Assembly: GCF_900109655.1 (NCBI RefSeq)
Contig: NZ_FOAT01000016.1
Location: forward strand, 1-64,000
Direction of reading: 5' to 3'
Length of the DNA stretch: 64,000 bases
Source: Hominimerdicola alba
GTDB lineage: Bacteria > Bacillota > Clostridia > Oscillospirales > Ruminococcaceae
In this document: in pieces, positions 34,659 through 43,401 of the stretch
How the letters are laid out: each line of letters begins with the position of its first letter
Numbering within the stretch: position 1 is the stretch's first letter
The notes under the pieces: generated by a model
Seen by the model: the letters and a program-made list of their open reading frames with translations, nothing else
What the model was told of the DNA's origin: nothing
The model's database searches: none
Program-made: the position numbers and the translations under genes

Positions 34659-36818
34659 TTATTGTTTTGTATAAGACCACATGGAGCGGTATTTCAGGAC
34701 GGTATATCCGCTTACCTGCTGGAACTGCCGCAGGAAGTATTTGAGGTCTTTATAGCCGCACTTTTCAGCAATCTCGGCATTTGAAAGATTCGACATGGTG
34801 ATGTAGTACCTTGCCGCCGCTATGCGGGCGTTTATGCAGTCATCGTGCAGAGTGAAACCGTAGCATTTGCGGAATATGGTTCGCAGATATCCTGCGCTTC
34901 CTTTAAAGCGTGAGTAGATCTCCTCAGAATCAAAGGTGATGAGCGGGTCATTATAGAACTGTGTTCGTAGTTTGTTGAGCTTCTTATAGTGTGGCTTTGT
35001 GCGCCTTGATGAAAACATATCGGTCATTTCAGCCATTTTGGCGAAGCATTTCTCTTTCAGCTGAACATAGTCATTGTTCTCACAGGGAATGGCAACGCAG
35101 ACATAGGAATCAAGACCATTTATTTTCATGTAAGCAGTGTGGTGCAGCATCACTGCGGAAAGCTGCTTGGTAAGCACATCAGTATCGGGGATATCCCGCA
35201 TTAGGCAGAAGAAAGTGTCCTCGTTGATCTTGCCGCAGATATGGTTTCCGCTGAACTCCCGCACAGCCTCTGCAGCATCAAGCAAAGAATTTATCTGCTC
35301 GTTCTGTGAAGCGCTGTATGGGTAGGTGCGGATAGTTCCTATCCTTAGTGCCACAAGGCAAAGATTGCTTTTATCGGCGTTAAGGTAGACTTTTCTCAGA
35401 CCGTTCTCGTTCAGCATACCCGTCAGAGGTTCGCGTTCTTCGGAGATGTCCTGACATTGCAGATAGAATTTTATATCGTTCTTCATGCGGAGAAATTCCA
35501 GACAGTTAGCAACGGTCTTCAGCCAGTTTCGGAAGAAATGGTCGAAAGTATCGGGACCGCGGAAACTCAGTGCTACGTATCCGAGTTCTCTGTCGGAAAA
35601 GAAAAGCGGACAGAAATAGTATGGCGCGGCTTCATTCCTGAAAACGGCAGAGATGTTGTTTTTGTAAAAAACGAAAGGCTCCTCGTCATGCAGAAGATTG
35701 TAGCTCACCATATTAGCGGAATTTGGAGAAGTATCATACCAGTTCTCATAAAGGCACATATACAGCTTGTCAACGTCACGTATCAGCGAACTGAATTCAT
35801 GTATCTTCTTTACAAATTCGGCAATGTTCCTGCACTCGATAAGGCTGTGTTCAAGCTGATTGAAAAGATCGAGAAAATCATACCTGTTCTTATGCTGAGC
35901 TGTCTTGAAATCGGAGCGTATATCGGTTATTCTGGCTTTGCAGGGGCAGGTGTTTCCGCAGATTATCTGACCTCTGGGTGTCTCGGACAAAAGGCTGTGG
36001 GCTTTGTACGCTGTTTTCTCGGTAAGAAGTTCAACAGCCATTATGCCAAGAGCATACCTGTTTCGCTGAAAAGTAGTCAGCAGAGGAACATGGCGGTATC
36101 TGTCGCGGATATACTCATAGCCGATAACTGACATTTTATCGTTTATATCGATACTGCATTCGAGAAATTCATCGAGCAGACCGTAAGCCATATAATCGTT
36201 GCAGCAGATGAGCGCTTCGGGATAGGAGAGCTCACCATTGATATACCTCTTGGCTTGGGCGTGACCCGATATCATCCAGAAATCGCCGAAAAACACCTTT
36301 TTTTCATCAAATGGTATTCCGTGTTTTTCAAGTGAGCGCCTGTAGCCTTCCACCCTTTTATGGGAAACGGAAAGCTCAAAATTGCCGGTGAGGATATGGA
36401 TATCACTAAAGCTGTGGACATCTATAAGGTGGTCGCAGATATCCTCGATATCCGTCTCGTCGGAGGTGTTGATATACTGCAAAGCGGGCAGGTCAAAATC
36501 CGGGAGTTCTGTACCGACAGCCACCATGGGCTGGTCTTTTTTCTGAAGTTCTTCTACAAGTATTTTTCGGATATCGGGGTTTATGATAGATTCGGACAAC
36601 AGTATTATGCCGTCGTATTCGTCGGAACGAATAAGATTATAGATCTTGTTCTCGGTTTTGAATACTTCATCTGTTACCATCGGATTATAGATATTTGAGA
36701 GCACCGCAATGTCAATATTCATCGACTGTGCTTTTTTTATGATACCTCTGAGTATCTCGCGTTGTTCCGTATCAGCGGCATTTGCGGCAACAACTCCGAA
36801 TATTTTGCGCTTTTTCAA
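34659..36818 (-). CDS. XylR-like AraC-family regulator with sugar-binding and degenerate GGDEF domains
   Basis: 719 residues from a TTG at 36818, eight bases after GCAGGAGG; an ATG 60 bases upstream has no ribosome site. The N-terminal third (about 1-300) is a LacI/ribose-binding-type domain (IFGVVAANAADTEQRE, VEGYRRSLEKHGI, VIGYEYIRDR). The middle contains a GGDEF-like segment starting REPLTGMLNENGL, with KINEDTFFCLM where GGDEF would be, so it is inactive. The C-terminus is an AraC-type HTH (SNAEIAEKCGYKDLKYFLRQF). The sugar-binding plus AraC order is that of E. coli XylR. Convergence with the GH30 xylanase suggests it senses xylan-derived sugar; the target genes are inferred. Confidence 0.85.
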   Translation of the reverse strand: MKKRKIFGVVAANAADTEQREILRGIIKKAQSMNIDIAVLSNIYNPMVTDEVFKTENKIYNLIRSDEYDGIILLSESIINPDIRKILVEELQKKDQPMVAVGTELPDFDLPALQYINTSDETDIEDICDHLIDVHSFSDIHILTGNFELSVSHKRVEGYRRSLEKHGIPFDEKKVFFGDFWMISGHAQAKRYINGELSYPEALICCNDYMAYGLLDEFLECSIDINDKMSVIGYEYIRDRYRHVPLLTTFQRNRYALGIMAVELLTEKTAYKAHSLLSETPRGQIICGNTCPCKARITDIRSDFKTAQHKNRYDFLDLFNQLEHSLIECRNIAEFVKKIHEFSSLIRDVDKLYMCLYENWYDTSPNSANMVSYNLLHDEEPFVFYKNNISAVFRNEAAPYYFCPLFFSDRELGYVALSFRGPDTFDHFFRNWLKTVANCLEFLRMKNDIKFYLQCQDISEEREPLTGMLNENGLRKVYLNADKSNLCLVALRIGTIRTYPYSASQNEQINSLLDAAEAVREFSGNHICGKINEDTFFCLMRDIPDTDVLTKQLSAVMLHHTAYMKINGLDSYVCVAIPCENNDYVQLKEKCFAKMAEMTDMFSSRRTKPHYKKLNKLRTQFYNDPLITFDSEEIYSRFKGSAGYLRTIFRKCYGFTLHDDCINARIAAARYYITMSNLSNAEIAEKCGYKDLKYFLRQFQQVSGYTVLKYRSMWSYTKQ

Positions 36819-36866
36819 GGGGAACACCTCCTGCGGTACATCAGTTGACGGTAAATGTATATTGAC

Positions 36867-36895
36867 ATTATACAACATTTGTTAAAAAAAAGCAA
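36867..36895 (-). promoter_or_regulatory. Promoter of the XylR-like regulator gene
   Basis: TTGCTT (36895-36890) and TATAAT (36872-36867) on the minus strand with a 17-nt spacer. The inverted repeat TGTATA-N7-TATACA (36856-36874) overlaps the -10 and could be an autoregulatory site. Confidence 0.7.
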
Positions 36896-36969
36896 TACGA
36901 TGAAGTTAAGTACAGGTAAAAAGAAATGGATTTTTTGGACATCATAAGTATGCGATTCTCTGATATAAT

Positions 36970-37000
36970 GAAAAAGCCCCTGGGAAAATCCCTCGGGGCT
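36970..37000 (-). terminator. Terminator of the PAP2 gene
   Basis: AGCCCC-TGGGA pairs with TCCC-TCGGGGCT (36975-37000). The minus strand continues into TTTTTC. Confidence 0.85.
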
Positions 37001-37008
37001 GACATGTT

Positions 37009-37587
37009 TTACTTTTGGGTTACAGGTTCGGCTCTGTGCAGACGGATCTGATTTTTTGCGATTGCGCGGTGGTAAACTGTGCAGGTGAAGAATCCTGTCA
37101 GTGCACCGAGTATAATACCGCAGATGACATCAGTGGGGTAGTGTACACCGACGTAAAGCCGCGACAGTGATATCAGCAGTGCGAAAATCAGCACCGGTAT
37201 GCCTATTTTTCTCGGGGTCTCACGGAATAAAACCGTGCTCATGGAAAATCCTGCCGAGGAATGACCGGAGGGGAATGACCAGTCGTTTTGCCTGCCGATG
37301 ATGAGTTTCAGTCCGTCAACAACTTCATACGGTCGTACACGCGCCACCAGATTTTTCAGTATCACATTGCATATCAGGGTATTGACTACCAGAGCTGCAC
37401 CACACAAAAATCCAAGTTTGCGGGTCTTTGGTATTATCATGAGTATAAGCGTGGCGATTATCATTATGGCTCCGCCGTCAGCAGAATGGGTTATAGCTTT
37501 TACAAAAGGTGTAAGGGCATCGAAACGAAGCTTTTCCTGTATCCAAAGCAGAAGCTGTTCGTCCATTTCAATTAATTTTTCAAACAT
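37009..37587 (-). CDS. PAP2-family membrane phosphatase
   Basis: 192 residues with about five membrane segments. The three PAP2 motifs are present: KNLVARVRPYE, SFPSGHSSAGF and SRLYVGVHYPTDV. The catalytic His residues lie in PSGHS and VGVHYP. The size fits undecaprenyl-diphosphate or phosphatidate-type phosphatases; the substrate is not decided. Single gene with its own terminator. Confidence 0.88.
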   Translation of the reverse strand: MFEKLIEMDEQLLLWIQEKLRFDALTPFVKAITHSADGGAIMIIATLILMIIPKTRKLGFLCGAALVVNTLICNVILKNLVARVRPYEVVDGLKLIIGRQNDWSFPSGHSSAGFSMSTVLFRETPRKIGIPVLIFALLISLSRLYVGVHYPTDVICGIILGALTGFFTCTVYHRAIAKNQIRLHRAEPVTQK

Positions 37588-37901
37588 CAGTAGGGTTCCT
37601 CCTGAAATAAATAAGAAACATTGTTATAATGATATTGTGCTGTATAAAAATATTACAGGAAAATAATTCCAACGTTTTATACGCTAATGTAAAAATGCAT
37701 TTCCTTGAACTGTGCAACAATTCTCAATTTAATATTTTGGTAAAAATAAGTTATTCTAATAAAATATATAAGCAGAAACTAGGAAATAAACAGGTTCATT
37801 TTATAACAAAACAAAAGTTAGTTTATATCAGATACACGTTTAGGCTGCACTTGACAATTATACCACTTTTTTCTTCAAAAGTAAAGCATAAGTCAGTAAT
37901 G
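37588..37901. other. Intergenic region without recognisable gene
   Basis: About 315 bases, AT-rich, between the PAP2 gene start and the terminator of the next minus-strand gene. Short open frames here have no ribosome site or family resemblance. A TATAAT-like -10 for the PAP2 gene may lie near 37623, but no good -35 was seen. Confidence 0.5.
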
Positions 37902-37937
37902 AAAATACCGCAGGTGCCTTTACACCTACGGTATTTT
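37902..37937 (-). terminator. Terminator of the 96-residue hypothetical gene
   Basis: AAAATACCG-CAGGTG pairs with CACCTA-CGGTATTTT (37902-37937), with T-runs on both strands. Confidence 0.8.
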
Positions 37938-37988
37938 AAGCCCGATATCTCTCCAAAATTTTTAGACACGCGCAATATTTAACCAAGG

Positions 37989-38279
37989 TCATATGTCCCA
38001 CTCGGTGCTGACAGTATACCTTGCAGGGAAGCGAAGCTTTGATATTGCGTGCATGAAAGCGATGGTGCCGTTGTACTTGAAGCTTACTATGTCGACCTTG
38101 CTCTTGTTTAATTTCTTAGTTGCAAGATCCCATGCGCCTATTTCACTCAGTGCTTTAATGTATATCTCTGTTATGCCTTTGAGCTCGTCTGTTTTTTTCG
38201 CGTGGATACGCAGTTTTCCTCTCCTGAAACAGTCGGGTTCAACACTCGGGTGATTCATCATAAGTTCGTTTTTGTTCAT
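37989..38279 (-). CDS. Hypothetical small protein
   Basis: 96 residues from ATG 38279, chosen because AGGAGATGATT lies directly upstream. The protein is basic and soluble, with a KLRIHAKKTDELKGITEIY segment and a C-terminal RFPARYTVSTEWDI. No family was recognised. It has its own promoter and terminator, which supports a real gene. Confidence 0.65.
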   Translation of the reverse strand: MNKNELMMNHPSVEPDCFRRGKLRIHAKKTDELKGITEIYIKALSEIGAWDLATKKLNKSKVDIVSFKYNGTIAFMHAISKLRFPARYTVSTEWDI

Positions 38280-38377
38280 ATAATCATCTCCTGTGAAACT
38301 CTCTCTCTCATCTCGACTTACTAAAAATTTTCGGTTCACAATCTTACTTTATAACTCTTCACTTCTCTCGTTTGCAT

Positions 38378-38406
38378 ATTTTAGCACAAAAAAACGTCCT
38401 CGTCAA
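38378..38406 (-). promoter_or_regulatory. Promoter of the 96-residue hypothetical gene
   Basis: TTGACG (38406-38401) and TAAAAT (38383-38378) on the minus strand with a 17-nt spacer. Confidence 0.7.
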
Positions 38407-38641
38407 GGGTTATGAACCAATTTTGTTGATTTAGACAAATGTTAGAAATTAACAAACATCATTTTAGTTACAATAAGCGCTGAAAATGATGATTTTATAA
38501 AAATTATCCCGAAAGAAATGCGTTTGAAATTTACAAGGTATTTTTTGCGGACAGCTTTAAGTTGTGTTAACATTTTGCCGAAATTCTCACCGAATATTGT
38601 GCTTTTATAGTTTATAATTTTATAATATTAATAGATTGATA

Positions 38642-38670
38642 TTGACATTTATATATTTTTCTGTTAAAAT
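38642..38670 (+). promoter_or_regulatory. Promoter of the EAL-solenoid gene
   Basis: TTGACA (38642-38647) and TAAAAT (38665-38670) with a 17-nt spacer. The ribosome site AAAGGAGGG follows at 38700-38708. Nothing else is seen in 38410-38640. Confidence 0.75.
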
Positions 38671-38714
38671 ATAATAAATCCTGAAACAAAGTGTGACAAG
38701 AAAGGAGGGCGTGT

Positions 38715-40796
38715 ATGAACAAAAAAGATATTGCTGCACTTGCGAAACTTTTCGGTGAGTTGTCTGCTGTGCGCAGTGAGGCTGATCTTGAAAATGTTAT
38801 AGAGGAAGGTGTACGCTGTTTCGGCGATAAGGACATATCCGAGCTGAAAGTCCAGCTGTACCGTCTCGGTGGAAAGATGCTCGCTGTTGACGCTGAAAAC
38901 AGAGATGCGCTGAGATCGCGGCGTATCGCTTGTCTGACAGACAACGAAAAATCGGAGCTTCAAAAGGTAGAGGAGATAATCAACGGAAATCTTCTGAAAT
39001 ATTATTTTCAGCCGATAGTCAGCGCAATTGACGGCGAGATATTTTCCTATGAAGCACTTATGCGTTCAGCCGCCGATCCTTCCATAACACCTTATCACAT
39101 ACTTAAATACGCAGGCCTTAGTGACAGACTTGAAGATATTGAAAAAGCCACCTTCTTAAATGTGCTTAATATAATTGAAAGTCAGAAGGACAAGCTTGGC
39201 AGCAAGGCAGTTTTTATAAATAGTATACCAAATGTTCGTCTGGGTGAATCTGACGCTGAAAAGATAAGTAAGCTTCTCAGCAGAAATTCTGATTCTGCTG
39301 TAGTGGAACTAACAGAAAGTGCTGAGGCCGATGAGATACAGCTTGGCAGGATGAAAGACAGGTACCGCAACATGAATATCAGGATAGCTGTTGACGACTA
39401 CGGCACGGGATATTCAAATGTGCGCAATCTGCTGAGATACACGCCTAATTTCGTGAAGATAGACCGCTCGCTGTTGAGCGAGATAAACAGCGACCCCAGA
39501 AAGCGGCATTTTGTCCGTGATATAATCGAATTCTGTCACGATAATAACATACTTGCCCTTGCTGAGGGCGTTGAAACAGGTCTTGAAATGAAAACAGTGA
39601 TACTCATGGGCGTTGACCTTATTCAGGGCTATTACACCGCACGACCTTCTCCTGAGCTCATAACTTCTATACCCTACGAGATAAAGCAGGAGATAAAGCG
39701 CTATCAGCAGCAGCGTCAGGATGGAAAGCTCACCCATGTTTACAGGGTAGAAGGTTCTGAGAGAGTGTTGCTTGATAAGATCAAAAGGCACGGATACAAG
39801 TGTATACGTATACTCCCGTCGGATGAAAAGAGCGATATCACCATAGTTGGAAGTTCAGCGCTGAACACCAATATCCATCTCGATATCGACAGCGGTTTTA
39901 AAGGCAGGGTGACACTTGAAAGCGTACAGTTTTCCAACACGAAGAACCGTCCCTGCATTGAGATTGGCGAGAACTGTGAAGCGGAGATATCCGTGTTCGG
40001 TGATTGTTTCCTGCACAACGGCGGTATAATCGTTCCCGAAAGCTCGGAACTTACCTTCACGGGCGTGGGCTCTATGGCAATAGATGTTCATGATTCCTCA
40101 TTCTACGGCATAGGCGGACCCATAGATAAGCGCCACGGTAGGCTGAGTTTCAGCGCGAATGTAAAGTTTATTATTGAGGCTTACGGGCAGCAGGGGACCT
40201 GCATAGGTTCAGGGCTGGGCGGTGAAATAGATATCCACCAAGGCGTTTACGATATAACGATGAACAGCAACAACGGAGTTGTAATCGGTTCGCTTACCGG
40301 TAATACCGATCTTGATATAAGAAACTGCGGTATGCAGGTCATCAGCACCTGCCTGAAAGGTGCGGTTATCGGCAGCCGTGATGCTGACGCTGAGCTCCTG
40401 CTGCACGGTATGAGTTTCAAGGGTATTACCAGCGGCAAGGAAACAGTATGCGTAGGTTCTGTTGGCGGCAACGCGAATGTCACGATTGATAATTCCAATT
40501 TTGTTTCAGATGTGCGCTCGGATGAACTGGCAGTGCTTGGTTCGCTTTACAAGGACAGCAAAGTCAAGCTTCACAATATGTCGATGAACGTTGTTGCGGG
40601 CGGACAAAATGCTTATGTTTTCGGCGGAACAAAGGGCACTACAGATTTTGACTGCCGAAATGTCGATGTAAAGATCAACCTGTACTCAAATCTTGATAAT
40701 ATCACATCGGCTGAGGGCGAGAATTTCAAAGTCGGTGACGGAAGATACTATATCGAGATCAACGGCGAAAAAAACGAGTTTATTCCGAATATTTAA
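38715..40796 (+). CDS. EAL domain fused to a 28-residue-repeat beta-solenoid
   Basis: 693 residues, no signal peptide or membrane segment. A helical N-terminus (1-85) precedes an EAL domain (about 90-330) that keeps YEALMRS, INSIP, VELTES, VDDYGTGYSN, VKIDRSL and ALAEGVETG, so phosphodiesterase activity is possible. The rest is beta-rich. Residues 496-660 contain six copies of a repeat, each starting [CV]-[IVLF]-G-[SG] at 496, 523, 551, 579, 607 and 635, with hydrophobic residues alternating in between. This spacing suggests a right-handed beta-helix or similar solenoid, usually a carbohydrate- or protein-binding surface. A cytoplasmic solenoid joined to EAL is unusual; its ligand is unknown. 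Confidence 0.85.
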   Translation: MNKKDIAALAKLFGELSAVRSEADLENVIEEGVRCFGDKDISELKVQLYRLGGKMLAVDAENRDALRSRRIACLTDNEKSELQKVEEIINGNLLKYYFQPIVSAIDGEIFSYEALMRSAADPSITPYHILKYAGLSDRLEDIEKATFLNVLNIIESQKDKLGSKAVFINSIPNVRLGESDAEKISKLLSRNSDSAVVELTESAEADEIQLGRMKDRYRNMNIRIAVDDYGTGYSNVRNLLRYTPNFVKIDRSLLSEINSDPRKRHFVRDIIEFCHDNNILALAEGVETGLEMKTVILMGVDLIQGYYTARPSPELITSIPYEIKQEIKRYQQQRQDGKLTHVYRVEGSERVLLDKIKRHGYKCIRILPSDEKSDITIVGSSALNTNIHLDIDSGFKGRVTLESVQFSNTKNRPCIEIGENCEAEISVFGDCFLHNGGIIVPESSELTFTGVGSMAIDVHDSSFYGIGGPIDKRHGRLSFSANVKFIIEAYGQQGTCIGSGLGGEIDIHQGVYDITMNSNNGVVIGSLTGNTDLDIRNCGMQVISTCLKGAVIGSRDADAELLLHGMSFKGITSGKETVCVGSVGGNANVTIDNSNFVSDVRSDELAVLGSLYKDSKVKLHNMSMNVVAGGQNAYVFGGTKGTTDFDCRNVDVKINLYSNLDNITSAEGENFKVGDGRYYIEINGEKNEFIPNI

Positions 40797-40801
40797 ACAG
40801 C

Positions 40802-40832
40802 GCAGGAGACGCGGCGGCGTTCTCCTGCTTTT
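40802..40832 (+). terminator. Hairpin between the EAL-solenoid and DUF6572 genes
   Basis: GCAGGAGA (40802-40809) pairs with TCTCCTGC (40821-40828), followed by TTTTC. It is a probable partial terminator that lowers readthrough into the next gene. Confidence 0.6.
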
Positions 40833-40850
40833 CGTGAAGGAGATACAAAA

Positions 40851-41192
40851 ATGGATAATAAATACAATATCGAAAACACAGATACCATTGACGGTGCGGC
40901 TTACAATGAAAAAACGAAAATGCTGATACTCCAGTTGGCTGACGGTATGGACTGGTCTGACGCAGCAGGGCATTTTGAACTTCTGAGGCAAAAGCTGAAC
41001 ACCTATCTGTGGTACATAGATTCAAAACAGTACGAGGAAAAATATCCCGATGTCGAGAGGATAGAGCTTCGCATCAGTTTTCTTTTCAAGGAGCCCGATG
41101 CTTGCCTGAAAATGTTTGAAAAAGTGGGTGAAGTTCTGAGCAGGATATTTGAGAATTCAGCCCTGATAGTTGAACGCGGTAACCAAGAGTGA
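40851..41192 (+). CDS. DUF6572 domain-containing protein
   Basis: 113 residues. TDTIDGAAYNEKTKMLILQLAD followed by DWSDAAGHFELLRQKLNTYL matches the DUF6572 pattern, a small soluble family of unknown function. GAAGGAG precedes the ATG. It probably shares the transcript of the EAL-solenoid gene through the intervening hairpin. Confidence 0.75.
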   Translation: MDNKYNIENTDTIDGAAYNEKTKMLILQLADGMDWSDAAGHFELLRQKLNTYLWYIDSKQYEEKYPDVERIELRISFLFKEPDACLKMFEKVGEVLSRIFENSALIVERGNQE

Positions 41193-41229
41193 AATCGGTG
41201 GCATGCTATTAAATAGAAGAAAAAGCAAA

Positions 41230-41264
41230 AGACATTTCTCAGGAAAAGAGAAATGTCTTTTTTC
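41230..41264 (+). terminator. Terminator of the DUF6572 gene
   Basis: AGACATTTCTC (41230-41240) pairs with GAGAAATGTCT (41248-41258), followed by TTTTTC. Confidence 0.85.
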
Positions 41265-41270
41265 GTAAAA

Positions 41271-41297
41271 TAAAAAGGCACGAGAATAACTCGTGCC
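41271..41297 (-). terminator. Terminator of tRNA-Leu
   Basis: GGCACGAG (41277-41284) pairs with CTCGTGCC (41290-41297). The minus strand continues TTTTTATTTT. Confidence 0.88.
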
Positions 41298-41306
41298 CTG
41301 AACCTA

Positions 41307-41390
41307 TGCCGCTAACCGGACTTGAACCGGTACGCTGTCGCCAGCGAGGGATTTTAAGTCCCTTGTGTCTGCCTATTCCACCACAGCGGC
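41307..41390 (-). tRNA. tRNA-Leu (anticodon TAA)
   Basis: The minus strand gives a class II tRNA with a long variable arm: acceptor GCCGCTG, anticodon stem AGGGA around CTTAAAA (anticodon TAA), variable arm CGCTGGCGACAGCG, and T-arm CCGGTTCAAGTCCGG. The discriminator is A; CCA is not encoded. Confidence 0.95.
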
Positions 41391-41518
41391 TTACTAAATT
41401 ATTATATCATATTGTTAACCACTTGTCAAGTAAAAATTTAAAATTTGCGCAACGGCATAAATTTGTGATTTTAAGCATAGTATGAAAAAGCCGAATATCC
41501 GTAATGAGGGGGTATGTT

Positions 41519-43216
41519 ATGAAGAAACAGGGCTTTCTGAAAGGCAGTGCCATACTGGTGGGAATGGTGGCGATAACAAAAGTGCTGGGGCTTGTTTACA
41601 AAGTTCCACTGGCGAACATACTGGGCGGCACAGGAATGGGATATTTCTCCGCGGCGTTTTCGGTGTTCACGCCTGTATTTGCACTTGCAGCGGCGGGGAT
41701 ATGTCCTGCTATGGCAAAACTTACAGCCGAAAAAGCCGCACTTGGCAGGTATGCAGACCTCAGACGACAAAGGCGCACTGCGCTGATTGTATATACGCTT
41801 ACGAGTTTGACCGTCTGTATTTGTTTGTATGCGGTGGTATGGTTTGGTACAGGAGTCGTAAGTATTCGTTATGCGCTGTACTGTCTTGCACCTTCAGTGC
41901 TTTTCTGCGGGGTGATGAATGTGGAGAGGGGGTATTATGAAGGTCTTGGCAATATGCTGCCAACGGCATTTTCAGAAATAGCTGAAACTGTTTTCAGATT
42001 GGGGCTTGGTCTTGGACTGGCGGTATACATAAAGAATGTGGCGGAAGAAAGCTTTGCAGAAAGCGGTGCTGTCTTCGGAATAGTATGTGAAACCTCATCA
42101 CAGGCAGAACAAGCGGCACTGCCTTTTATAGCGGCTGGGGCAGTTATTGGTTCAACGGCGGCTTCCTGCCTTGCCTGTGTCGGATTATTGATTTTTACAG
42201 CTATTCACGGTGATGGTCTGACCGATGAAATGATTTCAGCCGACCCTGTCACCGAAAACCGCAGATATCATGCAAAAGAACTGGTCTTGCTTTCATTCCC
42301 GATAGCGGCGGCAGCGGTGGTCACTACACTGACCGGTATGCTTGATATGCTTACACTGCCGAAATGTCTTGGATTGGCGATAAGCAGGTTCCCACAGAAT
42401 TATGTTGAATTTGCTGAGATTTCAAAAAGTGAACTCCCGAATTTTCTGTACGGCTCATACGAGGGAATGGCTGTCATGCTTTACGGTCTTGTGCCTACGC
42501 TGACTGCAATGCTTGGAAAAAGCGCACTGCCATCAATGACCGAAAGTCTTGCAAGGCACGATAGATCAAGTCTGACACGTGATCTGCGGCGTATGCTGAC
42601 ACTTTCTGCCACTGCTGCTATATCCTGCGGACTAGGTATGTCTGCTATGTCTTCTGAAGTTCTTGAACTTCTGTTTTCAGGGAGAAAACTGGAATGTATT
42701 GCAGCACAGCAGCCTTTGATTATACTTGGGATATCCGTTGTGGGCTGTGCTATGGCTCTGCCATGTTTTACTGTAATTCAGGCACTTGGAAAACCATCGC
42801 GTGTGACTACCATAATGCTTGCAGGGGCGGCGATTAAGCTGGGGCTGAATATCGCTCTTGTACCTCTTTGGGGACTTAATGGTGCGGCAGTCTCCGAACT
42901 TGTGCGGAGTTTCTTTGTTTGTGCCGCCGCACTAATCACCATAAGCAGGCTGACGGGTTCTGAGATCGGTATCTTAGAGCTTTGTTTAAGACCTTTGTAT
43001 GCAGGTGTGATGTGTGCGGTGTCCGCAAGACTTTTCTGCGATGCGCTTAGAAGGCTGGACATCAGTGAAAAACTATGCGCCTTGGGTGGTATTTTAGGCG
43101 GTGGAATAGTTTGCCTGACTTCTTTTGCACTTTTATTTGATGACAGTATTGTGACCAGATGTTTGAGGAGGTCACGCAAAGCCGAAAAAAACGCCCCTTT
43201 CGGGGTCTCAGGATAG
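41519..43216 (+). CDS. MOP-superfamily lipid-linked oligosaccharide flippase, SpoVB/YabM-like
   Basis: 565 residues from ATG 41519, which follows GAGGGGG; an ATG 15 bases upstream lacks a ribosome site. About 14 membrane segments. The N-terminus (KGSAILVGMVAITKVLGLVY, NILGGTGMGYFSAAFSVF) is typical of the SpoVB/MurJ-type polysaccharide flippases. The gene order flippase, MazG, HU, RqcP parallels the Bacillus yabM-yabN-yabO region, which supports a YabM-type protein in cell-wall or exopolysaccharide precursor export. Confidence 0.82.
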   Translation: MKKQGFLKGSAILVGMVAITKVLGLVYKVPLANILGGTGMGYFSAAFSVFTPVFALAAAGICPAMAKLTAEKAALGRYADLRRQRRTALIVYTLTSLTVCICLYAVVWFGTGVVSIRYALYCLAPSVLFCGVMNVERGYYEGLGNMLPTAFSEIAETVFRLGLGLGLAVYIKNVAEESFAESGAVFGIVCETSSQAEQAALPFIAAGAVIGSTAASCLACVGLLIFTAIHGDGLTDEMISADPVTENRRYHAKELVLLSFPIAAAAVVTTLTGMLDMLTLPKCLGLAISRFPQNYVEFAEISKSELPNFLYGSYEGMAVMLYGLVPTLTAMLGKSALPSMTESLARHDRSSLTRDLRRMLTLSATAAISCGLGMSAMSSEVLELLFSGRKLECIAAQQPLIILGISVVGCAMALPCFTVIQALGKPSRVTTIMLAGAAIKLGLNIALVPLWGLNGAAVSELVRSFFVCAAALITISRLTGSEIGILELCLRPLYAGVMCAVSARLFCDALRRLDISEKLCALGGILGGGIVCLTSFALLFDDSIVTRCLRRSRKAEKNAPFGVSG

Positions 43217-43319
43217 GTTTGTCAAGAGGAATTTTTGTACTTTATTTATAAAAAAACTTGTGCGAAATGCCGAAAAACAATGCAAACGGAGTTTTTTCAA
43301 AAAAAATTGAAAAAATCAC

Positions 43320-43348
43320 TTGCTTTTTTTCCGAAATTGAGGTATTAT
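43320..43348 (+). promoter_or_regulatory. Promoter of the mazG gene
   Basis: TTGCTT (43320-43325) and TATTAT (43343-43348) with a 17-nt spacer. Transcription would begin near 43355, leaving no room for a ribosome site before the GTG at 43363 and supporting the TTG start at 43402. Confidence 0.7.
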
Positions 43349-43401
43349 ATTAAAGCACCCCTGTGAGATATATCGGGGATGCGGGCTGTGAGGTGAGTAT
43401 T

